Source: Zoogloea dura
Lineage (GTDB): Bacteria > Pseudomonadota > Gammaproteobacteria > Burkholderiales > Rhodocyclaceae
Reading direction: 5' to 3'
Length of the DNA: 64,000 bases
Assembly: GCF_012927165.1 (NCBI RefSeq)
Contig: NZ_JABBGA010000001.1
Coordinates: 248,001 to 312,000 of the forward strand
Part shown: piece after piece, positions 1 to 8,794 of the stretch
Position numbering within the stretch: the stretch's first letter is position 1
Layout: each line of letters begins with the position of its first letter
Notes under the pieces: model-generated
Databases searched by the model: none
What the model was told of the DNA's origin: nothing
Seen by the model: only the letters and a program-made list of their open reading frames with translations
Program-made: the position numbers and the translations under genes

Positions 1-3000
1 CTGCCGGATGCCTTCGTGGCCAACCCCCTGGGGGCCGCGGCCGGCCCTGATCACGACGCCGCGAAGGCCGGCGACCGGGAGGCCGCGCTGCGGCTCGCGC
101 GGAAGCTGGTGACGCCGGAGGTCTTGGAGCACGTCCGGAAAGTGGCCCCGAAGGATGCGGTGGTGGTCGGCGTGGCGTCCATCGAAACCACAGGCAGGAA
201 TGCGCTTCCGGAAACGGCCGCCACCTTGATCGCGCAGCGGCTCGGTCTGGATCTTGATCCTGCCATCCTGCAAGCAAACCGGCCAAGGCGCACTACCATG
301 GATGGCCTGGATCGTGTCTTTGGCCAGGCCGAGTTCGATGGCCCGATCGAGCCGGGGAAGAGCTACGTGCTCGTGGATGATACCTTGACCCAAGGCGGCA
401 CTTTCGCTGCGCTGGCATCGCACATCGAGCAAAATGGCGGGCGCGTGGCGGCCGTCGTTGCCTTGACAGGCAAGCAGTACAGCAGCAGACTCAAGCCTGA
501 CTCATCCCTCATTCAGCAGCTTCGAAATACCCATGGCGACGTCGAATCCTCTTTCGAGCGAGCAACTGGCTACGGCTTCGACGGACTCACCGCCAGCGAA
601 GCGCGCTACCTCGCCAACTTCAAACCGGCTGACGCCGTCCGAGCTCGAATCCTTGCGGCAGTGGAAGCAGGAGATCCAGGACTGGGCGATGGAGCAGCTG
701 GCCCGCGATTCAGCCGTCGAGGCGACACCGAAGGCCTGACTGCGCCCCAGCTGGGGCGCGGCACGCCTCGCGGCCCGGTCCGTCAGGCCCGACCTGCCGC
801 ATCGATCACCGCAGCCTGGGAGGCCCCCGAGCCGTCCAAGCTCTTCAGCGGCCGGATCGACAAAGACTCCCTGATCTACACCCTGCAGAACAAGCAGATC
901 GACATGAAGCGGGTGGTGGACGCCATCACCGCGAAGATCGGTCAGATCGCCGACGCCTGGAATCCGTATCTTCAGGAAGAGCTCTTCCACGGCCGAAGCG
1001 CCAAGGGGGTGAAGGACTTCCTCACGAAGGAAATGCGCCCTCTCCTGAAGCGCATGCGCGAGAGCGGTGTGGGGATGGAGGAGTTCGAGCGTTTCCTCCA
1101 CGCCCGGCACGCCAAGGAGGCGAACGACCACATCGCCAAGATCAACCCGGACAATCCCGACCTACAGGACGGCGGTTCGGGCATGACAAACGGGGAGGCC
1201 CGGGACATCATCGCCGCCCTGTCGCCGGAGCGCCGGCAGGTGATGGATACGCTGGCCGCCCAGGTCGATACGATCAACGCGAACACCCGCAAGCTCCTGG
1301 TGGAGTCGGGGCTGGAGACGGCTGAGACGGTGAAGGCGTGGGAGGCGGCCTACAAGCACTATGTGCCGCTGCAGCGCGAAGATGCGGAGAGTGGCGGCCT
1401 CGGCATCGGGCAGGGCTTCTCCGTGCGTGGGTCGGCGGCAAAGCGGCGCACGGGCAGCACCCGGGCGGTGGTGGATATCCTGGCCAACATCGCCATGCAA
1501 CGCGAGCGGACCATCGTGCGGGCTGAGAAGAACCGGGTGGCCCAGGCGCTCTATGCCTTGTCGCTCAAGGCCCCCAACCCCGACTTCTGGATGCCGATCA
1601 ACCCGGACGAAGCCAAGGCCATGAAGCCGGCAGAGCGGCAGAAGATCGCCAGCGAGCTGATCGCGCTGGGGCTGGATCCCGCTGACGCCCAGAATTTCGT
1701 GAAGGAACCGGTGGAGCGCTACGTGAATCCGGCCACCGGCCTGGTGGCGGAGCGGATCAACCCAACGCTGCGCAATCGGGACAACGTGCTGGCCGTTCGG
1801 GTCGATGGCAAGGACCGCTTCGTGTTCTTCAACCAGCGGGATGAGCGCGCGCAGCGCATGGCCGGGGCCCTCAAGAATCTGGACGCCGACCAGCTGGGCC
1901 GCATGCTCCAGGTGTCGGCGAAGGTCACGCGCTGGTTTGCTGCGGTGAACACCCAGTACAACCCCATCTTTGGCATTGTCAATGCGCTGCGGGACGGGCA
2001 ATCGGCCTTGCTGCAGCTCTCGACGACGTCGATCCGGGGCGATGAAGCGAAGGTGCTGGCCGGCGCGGTACCGGCGATGAAGGGCATCTATGCGGGGCTG
2101 CGCCGGGAGCGTGCCGGCGAGGTGGCCCCCGGCGGTGAGTGGTCGAAGCTGTGGGAGGACTTCCAGGAGAACGGGGGCCAGACGGGGTTCCGCGACCAGT
2201 TCGCGAACAGCCAGGACCGGGCGGACGCGCTGCGCCGGGAGCTTGATCCCACGGCTTGGGCAGATGGGCCGCTTGCGAAGATCTTCAAGGCGGATGGCGC
2301 CCTGCGTGTCCCGCTGGGCGTCGCGCAGCAGCGGGCGGCCGGGCTCTTCGGCTGGCTGTCCGACTACAACGACATGATGGAGAACGGCTTCCGCCTGTCG
2401 GCCTACAAGGCAGCCCTGGATCGGGGCATGTCGAAGCAGCAGGCGGCGAGCATCGCCAAGAACCTGACGGTGAACTTCAACCGCAAGGGCCAGGTGGCGA
2501 GCCAGGCCGGCGCGCTGTACGCCTTCTTCAATGCCTCCATGCAGGGCACCGCCCGGCTGTGGCAAACGCTGAATGGCCCGCTGGGACGGAAGATCATCGG
2601 CGGCGGGCTGGTGCTGGGCGTGCTGCAGGCCTTGATTCTGGCTGCCGCGGGCTTCGGCGACGATGACCCGCCCGAGTTCGTGCGGGAGCGCTCCATCGTC
2701 ATTCCGCTGGCGGATGGCAAGTATGCGTCCATCCCGATGCCCCTCGGCTACCACGTGATCCCGAGCTTCAGCCGGATCACGACGGAATGGGCCCTGGGTG
2801 GGTTCAAGGACACGGCGAAGCGCTTCGGCGACATCCTGGGGCTGCTAGCTGACACCTTCAACCCGATCGGTAATGCCGGCATCTCGGTCCAGACCATTGC
2901 CCCCACGGCCGTAGACCCGCTGGTGGCCCTGGCCGAAAACCGGGACTACACCGGCAAGCCCATCGCACAGCAGGACTTCAACGGCTTGAACCCGACCCCG

Positions 3001-3570
3001 GGGCACACCCGGGCGAAGGACACCGCCAGCGGGCTCAGCAAGGCGATCGCGTACTGGGCCAACCTGGCTAGCGGTGGCACGAACTACAAGCCCGGGCTGA
3101 TCTCGCCCACGCCGGACCAACTCGACTACCTGATTGGCCAGATCACCGGCGGGGTAGGGCGCGAGTACCTGAAGGGCGAGCAGACGGTGTCGAGCCTCTT
3201 CTCCGGAGAGGAACTGCCTACCCACAAGATCCCGCTGCTGGGTCGCTTCTACGGCGACACCCGCGGCCAATCCAGCGAGGGCGCCCGGTACTACGCGAAC
3301 CTGAAGGAGATCCATCTGCACCGTGCCGAAATCGAAGGCAGGCGAAAGGACGGAGGCGACGTGGCGGGCTACCTCGAGGAAAACCCGGCGGCCCGGCTCG
3401 GCATGGCCGGCCCTCTGAAGGTGGAGGGCGAGGTGCGGAAGCTGCGTGAATCCAAGCGTGATGCGCTGGAGAAGGGGCAGGCCGCCCGGGTGAAGATGAT
3501 CGATGCACGGATCACCGCGCTGATGAAGCAATTCAACGAGCGGGTGGCCGGGCTGGAAGGGGGGGTCTAG
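1..3570 (+). CDS. Giant phage polyvalent protein with phosphoribosyltransferase domain and LPD38-like region (5' end outside window)
   Basis: The reading frame is open from base 1, so the true start lies outside the window; the 1,189 codons seen are the C-terminal part. Near residue 122 it shows VLVDDTLTQGGT, the PRPP-binding loop of type I phosphoribosyltransferases, within a domain of about 230 residues. After a low-complexity linker comes a long helical region. From about residue 640 to 860 motifs such as NPIFGIVNALRD, NFNRKG and LYAFFNASMQG resemble the large polyvalent protein-associated domain LPD38. A hydrophobic stretch lies near residues 860-880. Such proteins are virion or DNA-ejection proteins in tailed phages and are followed by tail genes, as here. 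The PRTase call is firm at motif level; its substrate is unknown. The role as an ejected internal virion protein is inferred. Confidence 0.75.
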   Translation: MPDAFVANPLGAAAGPDHDAAKAGDREAALRLARKLVTPEVLEHVRKVAPKDAVVVGVASIETTGRNALPETAATLIAQRLGLDLDPAILQANRPRRTTMDGLDRVFGQAEFDGPIEPGKSYVLVDDTLTQGGTFAALASHIEQNGGRVAAVVALTGKQYSSRLKPDSSLIQQLRNTHGDVESSFERATGYGFDGLTASEARYLANFKPADAVRARILAAVEAGDPGLGDGAAGPRFSRRGDTEGLTAPQLGRGTPRGPVRQARPAASITAAWEAPEPSKLFSGRIDKDSLIYTLQNKQIDMKRVVDAITAKIGQIADAWNPYLQEELFHGRSAKGVKDFLTKEMRPLLKRMRESGVGMEEFERFLHARHAKEANDHIAKINPDNPDLQDGGSGMTNGEARDIIAALSPERRQVMDTLAAQVDTINANTRKLLVESGLETAETVKAWEAAYKHYVPLQREDAESGGLGIGQGFSVRGSAAKRRTGSTRAVVDILANIAMQRERTIVRAEKNRVAQALYALSLKAPNPDFWMPINPDEAKAMKPAERQKIASELIALGLDPADAQNFVKEPVERYVNPATGLVAERINPTLRNRDNVLAVRVDGKDRFVFFNQRDERAQRMAGALKNLDADQLGRMLQVSAKVTRWFAAVNTQYNPIFGIVNALRDGQSALLQLSTTSIRGDEAKVLAGAVPAMKGIYAGLRRERAGEVAPGGEWSKLWEDFQENGGQTGFRDQFANSQDRADALRRELDPTAWADGPLAKIFKADGALRVPLGVAQQRAAGLFGWLSDYNDMMENGFRLSAYKAALDRGMSKQQAASIAKNLTVNFNRKGQVASQAGALYAFFNASMQGTARLWQTLNGPLGRKIIGGGLVLGVLQALILAAAGFGDDDPPEFVRERSIVIPLADGKYASIPMPLGYHVIPSFSRITTEWALGGFKDTAKRFGDILGLLADTFNPIGNAGISVQTIAPTAVDPLVALAENRDYTGKPIAQQDFNGLNPTPGHTRAKDTASGLSKAIAYWANLASGGTNYKPGLISPTPDQLDYLIGQITGGVGREYLKGEQTVSSLFSGEELPTHKIPLLGRFYGDTRGQSSEGARYYANLKEIHLHRAEIEGRRKDGGDVAGYLEENPAARLGMAGPLKVEGEVRKLRESKRDALEKGQAARVKMIDARITALMKQFNERVAGLEGGV

Positions 3571-3634
3571 GGTTTTCCGGGGCACCTCGACACGTCACAG
3601 GATGGCATGAGCGAATTTCTTCGAGGAGTTGGTC

Positions 3635-4330
3635 ATGCCGCCGATGGGTAGTGATGGGGAGTGGGTCCAGAAGGTCGAGGTCGTATCCGGAAGCACCGGT
3701 GGGCCAGGTGGTGGCACGTCGAACACGACGGAGGCCACGCAGCTGGCGGTAAAGGCCGCGGTCGAGGCCATCAACACGAAGACCCCGGCTCTCTCGGGCG
3801 GGGCTGTGCCGGTGGCGGTCGCGGGCGTGGCGACGGCTGATAGGCAGGACACCCAGATCGCAGCGATTGGCGCCCCGGCGGACGGAGCGGCGGCGGCCGA
3901 TGACTCGGCGGTGGGCATCATCGCGCTGATCAAGCGCGGGCTGGCTCGGTGGACCACGCTGCTCGGCCGTTTGCCCACCGCGCTCGGCGCCAAGACGGCG
4001 GCAAACAGCTTCCCCGTCGTCATCGCGTCCGACCAGGCAGCCGTCGGCGTGGCCCCGCAGCTCTCCAGCGGCGGCCACATCGCTGCCCAGACTGCAGTCA
4101 GCGGCACGACTTACACGGCGTTCGCGAGCCAGGCCTGCAAGCAACTCACGATCCTCAACGGTACAGGGGTGGATATCGGTGTCACCGTGGGCGGCGCTGG
4201 CGTCGAAGTGCCCGTCCTGGCCGGCACCTATTACACGTTCTTCGGCATCACGAACGCCAATCAGCTGAGCGTTCGCCGTGTGGACACGTCCACCACCCAG
4301 GTCACCGTTGCCGCCCGCTGGGAGTCCTGA
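3635..4330 (+). CDS. Phage structural or tail-associated protein, unknown
   Basis: A protein of 231 residues, rich in Ala, Gly, Thr and Val, with no recognisable catalytic motif. I chose the ATG at 3635 because GAGGAG at 3623-3628 sits 6 nt upstream; a TTG at 3629 in the same frame would abut that ribosome site. The C-terminal half (about residues 150-231) alternates short strand-like segments (TYTAFASQACKQLTILNGTG, VEVPVLAGTYYTFFGI), which suggests a beta-sandwich. It lies between the giant virion protein and the tail-fibre-like gene, separated from the latter by only 2 nt, so it was probably made in the same late transcript. Structural role is inferred from position. Confidence 0.6.
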   Translation: MPPMGSDGEWVQKVEVVSGSTGGPGGGTSNTTEATQLAVKAAVEAINTKTPALSGGAVPVAVAGVATADRQDTQIAAIGAPADGAAAADDSAVGIIALIKRGLARWTTLLGRLPTALGAKTAANSFPVVIASDQAAVGVAPQLSSGGHIAAQTAVSGTTYTAFASQACKQLTILNGTGVDIGVTVGGAGVEVPVLAGTYYTFFGITNANQLSVRRVDTSTTQVTVAARWES

Positions 4331-4332
4331 TC

Positions 4333-6378
4333 GTGCTGCGCTCGAATGTGATGCAGCGGGCGGTCGGACGCGCTTTTGATCGGACGTATGGCCGGCTCGA
4401 GCGAGATGCCATTGCCGCTGCACGCCGCAACAACGCCATGCTCTTGTATGTGCCGGATGCGCCTGGTGCTGCGCTGCAGACTTCCGTCACGGGCTACACC
4501 CCGGCAACGCCGAACACGCCGATCGGGCGCTTGCTCGACATGCAGTACGGCCCGCCTCGACTTGGCCCGGAATTGCTGGCCAACCCCAGCTTCAATACGG
4601 ACGCCACCGGCTGGACCCCGTATGCGAACACCACCCTCGCTTCGGTCGGCGGAAAGCTGCGAATGGGGACCACCACGGGCCCGAGCCAACCCATGCTTGC
4701 CATGGCCGCTGTGGCTACGATCCCAGGCCAGACTTACCAGCTCTTCGCAACTTCAGCGACCAAGACTGCGCAGGTGGGGGTTTTTCAGCTGCAGGCGACC
4801 AACAACGCGAGTGGCGCCGGGGCTTACGCCAGCACGACCTTCGGCGTGTTTGGCGCCCAGTCCATGACGGATCTCACCCTCATCTTTGTCGCGTCGGCGA
4901 CAGTGACCTATGTCGTCCTGCGCGCCGACGGCGGGGCGTCCGCCACAACTGCCGACTACTCCGAGTGGGACAACGTCTCCCTGCGACAAACAATCGACGC
5001 GCCAGGATCGCGCGGCCCTGAGCTTGTCACCAACGGGGATTTCACTTCCTGGTCCGGCGACAACCCCGCCGGATGGACTTTGTCTTTCACCGAGACCGCG
5101 AGCGAGTACGTCACGCAGGCATCCCCGGGCGCGCGGCTTGTATCGACAACAGGCGTCTTTAACGAGATCGCCCAAAACGCAGGCCTGATCAACGGCAAAG
5201 CCTACGAAGTGATCGTACAGGTGACTGCTTGCACCGGATCGGGGTCGGTCTCAAACGCATCCGCGTCACCCATTTCGTTCAGTTCGCCTGGCTGGTATCG
5301 CGGTATTTTCACCGCTGTCGGTGGATCGATCGGGCTGAAGCGCTCGACAGGCGGAGCAGCAAGCGACTTCACCGTGGGTTCGATCTCATGCAAAGAGATC
5401 CCCGGCTACCACTGCACGCAGCCAACGGCGGCCAACAAGCCGGTGCTCGTGAAAGTCCCCCGTCGCAAGGGTCCCGACCTAGTTGTCAATGGAGTCTTCG
5501 ACTCCGCGGCATCTTGGACCTCGGCGAACGCCTCTTTCGCTGGAGGGGGGATGACGATTGCGGCTCAATTCGGAAACGCCTGGCAAAGTGTCAGCGTCCG
5601 GAACGGGGCCTACTACGAGCTGGCGTACACGGTGACTGCGGCTTCTGGCACAGCCCCTCTTGCGCTTTCGAGCACTGGATTCACTGGAGCCACAACGGTC
5701 ATTCCAACTGTGGTTGGCAGGAATACGATCCTCCTCCAATGCGTCAATGAGACGCTGCCTCTCAAGTTCATCGCGCCGAACGCAAGCACTTCGGTGACAG
5801 TGGATGACGTGTCTCTTCGCGAGGTCGCGGAATGGTCGAACGGCGTTCAGTTCGATGGAACCGATGACTTCCTCGACGTGACATTCCGGGATTACTACGC
5901 CGCCGGTGCATCGACGTTCATCGGCTCATGGTGGGGGCCTGTAACGGGCAACTCGTCCTTCGGCCTGGTACAGTCCAGCACGGCGAGTGTCACCCCCCTT
6001 TACGCCCCGTTTGGCATTCCAACGACCAGCGTCAACGCGTCTTATTTCATGCGCGATGATTCCGGCTCTGCCGTCCTGAACTTTCGGACATACGCAGCGG
6101 GTGCCTATTCTGGATCCGGGGTGGTCAGCGCAGTGGACCACGGCGCGCGACTGGTCGGCCGGGATCACGGCACTGTCGCTGTCGATGTCACTTTCGCGCG
6201 GCCTGGCACTCTCACCAGCAACAAGATCACTGTTGGGGCCGCGCAGCGAACCGCTGTTTCAGGGTTCGCGAAGGCCACCATCGCCCTGTTGTGCTGGTCT
6301 GCGAATGTGATGCCCGACGCCGACCGTCGCGCGATCGAACGATTTGCGGCGTTTCTCGTGGGGGAACCTCATGTCTGA
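4333..6378 (+). CDS. Putative phage tail fibre / receptor-binding protein with three tandem carbohydrate-binding-like modules and a LamG-like C-terminus
   Basis: Begins at GTG 4333, 2 nt after the previous stop, with GGGAG at 4319-4323 as ribosome site; 681 residues. After an N-terminal segment of about 75 residues come three modules that open alike: GPELLANPSFNTDATGW (about residue 78), GPELVTNGDFTSW (about 227) and GPDLVVNGVFDSAASW (about 380). The first and third close with DNVSLR or DDVSLR. This opening and closing pattern is typical of CBM4/9-like jelly-roll modules in phage adsorption proteins. The last 180 residues (from VQFDGTDDFLDV) look like a LamG/concanavalin-A-type domain. Host-surface sugar binding is inferred from module type and from the position after the virion gene. 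A longer in-frame start upstream would overlap the previous gene for most of its length and is rejected. Confidence 0.7.
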   Translation: MLRSNVMQRAVGRAFDRTYGRLERDAIAAARRNNAMLLYVPDAPGAALQTSVTGYTPATPNTPIGRLLDMQYGPPRLGPELLANPSFNTDATGWTPYANTTLASVGGKLRMGTTTGPSQPMLAMAAVATIPGQTYQLFATSATKTAQVGVFQLQATNNASGAGAYASTTFGVFGAQSMTDLTLIFVASATVTYVVLRADGGASATTADYSEWDNVSLRQTIDAPGSRGPELVTNGDFTSWSGDNPAGWTLSFTETASEYVTQASPGARLVSTTGVFNEIAQNAGLINGKAYEVIVQVTACTGSGSVSNASASPISFSSPGWYRGIFTAVGGSIGLKRSTGGAASDFTVGSISCKEIPGYHCTQPTAANKPVLVKVPRRKGPDLVVNGVFDSAASWTSANASFAGGGMTIAAQFGNAWQSVSVRNGAYYELAYTVTAASGTAPLALSSTGFTGATTVIPTVVGRNTILLQCVNETLPLKFIAPNASTSVTVDDVSLREVAEWSNGVQFDGTDDFLDVTFRDYYAAGASTFIGSWWGPVTGNSSFGLVQSSTASVTPLYAPFGIPTTSVNASYFMRDDSGSAVLNFRTYAAGAYSGSGVVSAVDHGARLVGRDHGTVAVDVTFARPGTLTSNKITVGAAQRTAVSGFAKATIALLCWSANVMPDADRRAIERFAAFLVGEPHV

Positions 6379-6769
6379 TTACACCCACCGTGGCACCTGC
6401 GCCGTACCTGTCGCCCTAGTTTCTACGACAAACGCGATCTGGCGGGCCCTGGATCCGGATGTTGGCGGCGACTCGTCCTTCGACATCCTCCGCGCCACCG
6501 ACTCGGCAAGCGCCGAGTACGCGCTCACCTCGGCCCTCTGCACTGAAGCCTTCGCGGGCCAGGCGCCGTACCTGATCGCCAACCCGCAAGCGCTGCACAC
6601 TGTCGTGGCCCAGGACTACGCGCAGCGCTGGGAGGAAATAGAGCCGCCCAGCCTGGCCGACGTGGAGATGTTCTGCGCGGCGGCGCGGATCGTGGTTACA
6701 ACTCGGGACGAAGCCTTGGAGGCGCACCTGGTGGAGCTGGGCCTCCTGTTGCAGGTGGCGGCCGCATGA
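6371..6769 (+). CDS. Small phage protein, unknown
   Basis: 132 residues from ATG 6371, overlapping the end of the tail-fibre-like gene by 8 nt, with GGGGGAA just upstream; the overlap argues for translational coupling. The sequence is mildly acidic, with no membrane segment, signal peptide or known motif. Because it directly follows and overlaps a probable adhesin, a chaperone or tail-fibre assembly role is possible, but nothing in the sequence proves it. Confidence 0.55.
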   Translation: MSDYTHRGTCAVPVALVSTTNAIWRALDPDVGGDSSFDILRATDSASAEYALTSALCTEAFAGQAPYLIANPQALHTVVAQDYAQRWEEIEPPSLADVEMFCAAARIVVTTRDEALEAHLVELGLLLQVAAA

Positions 6770-6805
6770 TCTACCCGTCGATGAGCCATCAGGCATAATT
6801 GCGGC

Positions 6806-7639
6806 ATGAAAAATGATGACCAGGAAAACCGTTCAGACAATGATGGCGTGAGCCTGTGGATTTGGGGGGCTAGCATCGTTGTTGTCATTGTTCTATGGGC
6901 GGTCTCGGCCTTCTGGATAAACGTCGGAGCCGGCGACCAAAAGGATGATCGCGGAACCTTCGGCGATATGTTCGGCGCCGTGAACGCTTTGTTCTCTGGG
7001 CTCGCGCTGGCTACTCTGTTCTACACCGTATTTCTGCAGCGTAAGGAGCTTAGGGAGACGAGGCAGGAGTTAGCGGAGCAGCGCGAGCAGATGGAGATTC
7101 AGAATGAAACGATGCGAAGGCAGGAGCTCGAGGGGACGTTCTTTAGCTTATTAAGACTACTGGGATCTCATGTCGATGCACTGCAGGTCTTTTCGGGTAG
7201 TCATGTTGCCCCACTGGCAACGGGCCGCGCTTGTTTTCGCACGTATGCCTCTCGGCTTCATAACGAACAGAATCAGGTTGATGCCTCTTGTTTGGCGGAG
7301 GTGTTCCCAAGTCTATTCGATAAATTTAGATCTGAATTCGGCGATGATATAAGCCACTACCTTTTAACATTGGAACAAATCGCCAAATTCATCGACAGCA
7401 AGATCCCCAATGATGAAAAGGGTGGATACTCCGAAATTCTGAGGGCGACCCTGTCGATGAACGAGAGGGTGGTTCTCTTCTACTACGGTCTTTCGCCCAT
7501 TGGGCAACAACGCCTTAAACCATTAATCGAGCGTTATGGGCTACTGGATCGAGTGACAGATAGCCGCTTTTTCCCTACAGGCGCCTCGCACTATTATGAG
7601 AACTCTGCGACTTGCTTCAACGGGAGCAGCAAGCCTTAA
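6806..7639 (+). CDS. Putative phage abortive infection protein (PutAbiC-like membrane protein)
   Basis: 277 residues. Two N-terminal membrane segments (about 11-33 and 48-70) are followed by a charged coiled coil (QRKELRETRQELAEQREQ) and then by TFFSLLRLLGSHVDAL. This is the layout of the putative phage abortive infection family (PutAbiC type), in which two membrane helices and a coiled coil precede a conserved FF-x-LL region. The gene is clearly poorer in GC than its neighbours and uses codons such as TTA and ATA that are rare around it, so it looks like a late-acquired cargo gene. It sits between virion and lysis genes next to a toxin-antitoxin pair. Protection of the lysogen against other phages is inferred; the molecular trigger and target are unknown. 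Confidence 0.65.
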   Translation: MKNDDQENRSDNDGVSLWIWGASIVVVIVLWAVSAFWINVGAGDQKDDRGTFGDMFGAVNALFSGLALATLFYTVFLQRKELRETRQELAEQREQMEIQNETMRRQELEGTFFSLLRLLGSHVDALQVFSGSHVAPLATGRACFRTYASRLHNEQNQVDASCLAEVFPSLFDKFRSEFGDDISHYLLTLEQIAKFIDSKIPNDEKGGYSEILRATLSMNERVVLFYYGLSPIGQQRLKPLIERYGLLDRVTDSRFFPTGASHYYENSATCFNGSSKP

Positions 7640-7689
7640 GAGGGCGTTGAAATTTGAATGAGTGCTGATTAAGCCCTCTTGGTTTGCGT

Positions 7690-7721
7690 TGCAGACGGAA
7701 GGCGCGCTCCTTCCGTCTGCA
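7690..7721. terminator. Strong hairpin between convergent genes
   Basis: A perfect 13-bp inverted repeat (TGCAGACGGAAGG and its complement) around a 6-nt loop, between the converging abortive-infection-like gene and the toxin gene. No U-run follows on either strand, so it may end transcription weakly in both directions or only block 3' decay. Confidence 0.5.
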
Positions 7722-7736
7722 GGCCTTCTAGGTCAG

Positions 7737-8162
7737 TTAGCAGGCGTCATTGGCCGCTTTAGCTGCCCGATGGTAGCTGGGGTGCATTACTCCCATCTTC
7801 GGCGGTGGCGATGTAGGAGTGCCGCCTGGGGCCACATCGAACCATTCATCGTTGAAGGGGAGTTTCACTCTGTTCTTCATGTCAAATTTTGTTCTAAAAA
7901 ACAACCCGCTTTCAGGAAATCCTTTGTCCTTTGGATCCATGAGGAATTCGGTGGGGTAAATCTTGGTTGTTTTTTGAGACGTGCCGTACGCCACTGTTAC
8001 CGAGTGGTATTCAGGTGCCACTGCAACTACTAGTGCGGGCCTGCTTTTGGGCCCGGGAGTTGAGACCGCCTCGGGAAAGCGGCACCAGAGAATGTCTCCC
8101 GGAGCAGGCAGAGGGTTGAAGTTTTGAGAAACCTGTTGTTGATTGGACGAGCTGTCTACCAT
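7737..8162 (-). CDS. MazF/PemK-like type II toxin
   Basis: 141 residues. PGDILWCRFPE near residue 21 and GPKSRPALVV near residue 37 match the start of the MazF/PemK/CcdB fold, in which the Arg after the Lys-Ser pair is part of the RNA-binding and catalytic region. The rest fits an SH3-like barrel. The start codon overlaps the antitoxin stop by one base (TAATG), so the two are co-translated. The family consists of sequence-specific endoribonucleases, and ribonuclease activity is inferred from the family. About 20 extra N-terminal residues precede the conserved part. AT-richer than the flanking phage genes. Confidence 0.7.
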   Translation of the reverse strand: MVDSSSNQQQVSQNFNPLPAPGDILWCRFPEAVSTPGPKSRPALVVAVAPEYHSVTVAYGTSQKTTKIYPTEFLMDPKDKGFPESGLFFRTKFDMKNRVKLPFNDEWFDVAPGGTPTSPPPKMGVMHPSYHRAAKAANDAC

Positions 8163-8446
8163 TAAAAAAGCCTTTCTGTGAATGCCTCCTCCGGAACGTT
8201 CGTTGCTGAGCTGAGACTACGAATTGCACGGAGGTGATCTGTTGTTAACGCCCCTTCGTCTCTTTCGTACTTTGGCAGATAACGCTCTGCCATCTGACGT
8301 AGAGCCAAGTGGGCTACTTCGGTCTTGCTTAAGCCGGTCAAATTGATCAGTGCCTCAATAGTTGAGGCGCTAACTCCTGTCGGAGTGTCTTGCTTGCGCA
8401 AACGCAAGAGAAACCCATCAGCTGATTTAGCGGCTGTTACTTGCAT
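8162..8446 (-). CDS. Antitoxin partner of the MazF/PemK-like toxin
   Basis: 94 residues, upstream of and overlapping the toxin gene by one base. The middle (about residues 25-55: SASTIEALINLTGLSKTEVAHLALRQMAERYLP) reads like a ribbon-helix-helix or short helical DNA-binding segment, and the C-terminal 35 residues are polar and likely to wrap the toxin. No named family was recognised with certainty; the call rests on the gene order antitoxin-then-toxin, the overlap and the size. Direct repeats just upstream (8469-8492) are a natural autoregulatory site. Confidence 0.6.
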   Translation of the reverse strand: MQVTAAKSADGFLLRLRKQDTPTGVSASTIEALINLTGLSKTEVAHLALRQMAERYLPKYERDEGALTTDHLRAIRSLSSATNVPEEAFTERLF

Positions 8447-8468
8447 AATATGTACACCTAATAATTTA

Positions 8469-8492
8469 TTTGATAATTTAATATTTTGATAA
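8469..8492 (-). promoter_or_regulatory. Direct repeats upstream of the toxin-antitoxin pair, probable operator
   Basis: Two copies of TTTGATAA on the plus strand (8469-8476 and 8485-8492), 16 bp apart start to start, lie 23-46 bp upstream of the antitoxin start in very AT-rich DNA. Spacing of about one and a half helical turns fits cooperative binding of a small dimeric repressor. Function is inferred. Confidence 0.4.
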
Positions 8493-8794
8493 GTCGATAT
8501 ATTCGCTATTTTTATATATTAGATAATTGATTTAATTGACAGTTAAATAAAGTTACTCTCAGATACTGAGATTTGTCGGGCAGCACTGGTTTTTTGTGCA
8601 GACCGATATCAATAATATATCACCATCCCCGGTGAATGTCAAGATCCGGTTGACTCGTGGCTGCTAGTGTGGTTCGTGGGTATGGGCTGCGACGTGGTTG
8701 ATCTCAGGCACCCTCACTCTGAACATCCCTAGGGTTGGCTTCGTTTCAAGCCAGTCCAGCACAGTTCGCCCCACAGACATTCTCGGGGGCGCAC
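8493..8794. other. AT-rich intergenic stretch between toxin-antitoxin pair and lysis genes
   Basis: About 300 bases with no credible gene. The first 90 bases are extremely AT-rich. Three small inverted repeats are visible: TCTCAG-ATA-CTGAGA at 8557-8571, TCACC-N6-GGTGA at 8620-8635 and TGGCTT-N6-AAGCCA at 8736-8753. GC content returns to the phage average at about 8640. One edge of the acquired insert probably lies here, together with the promoter and leader of the lysis cassette. Confidence 0.5.

Noticed and set aside
3949-4332. N-terminal extension of the tail-fibre-like gene
   Set aside because: The frame is open upstream, but it would overlap most of the preceding gene and has no fitting start; GTG 4333 has a ribosome site.
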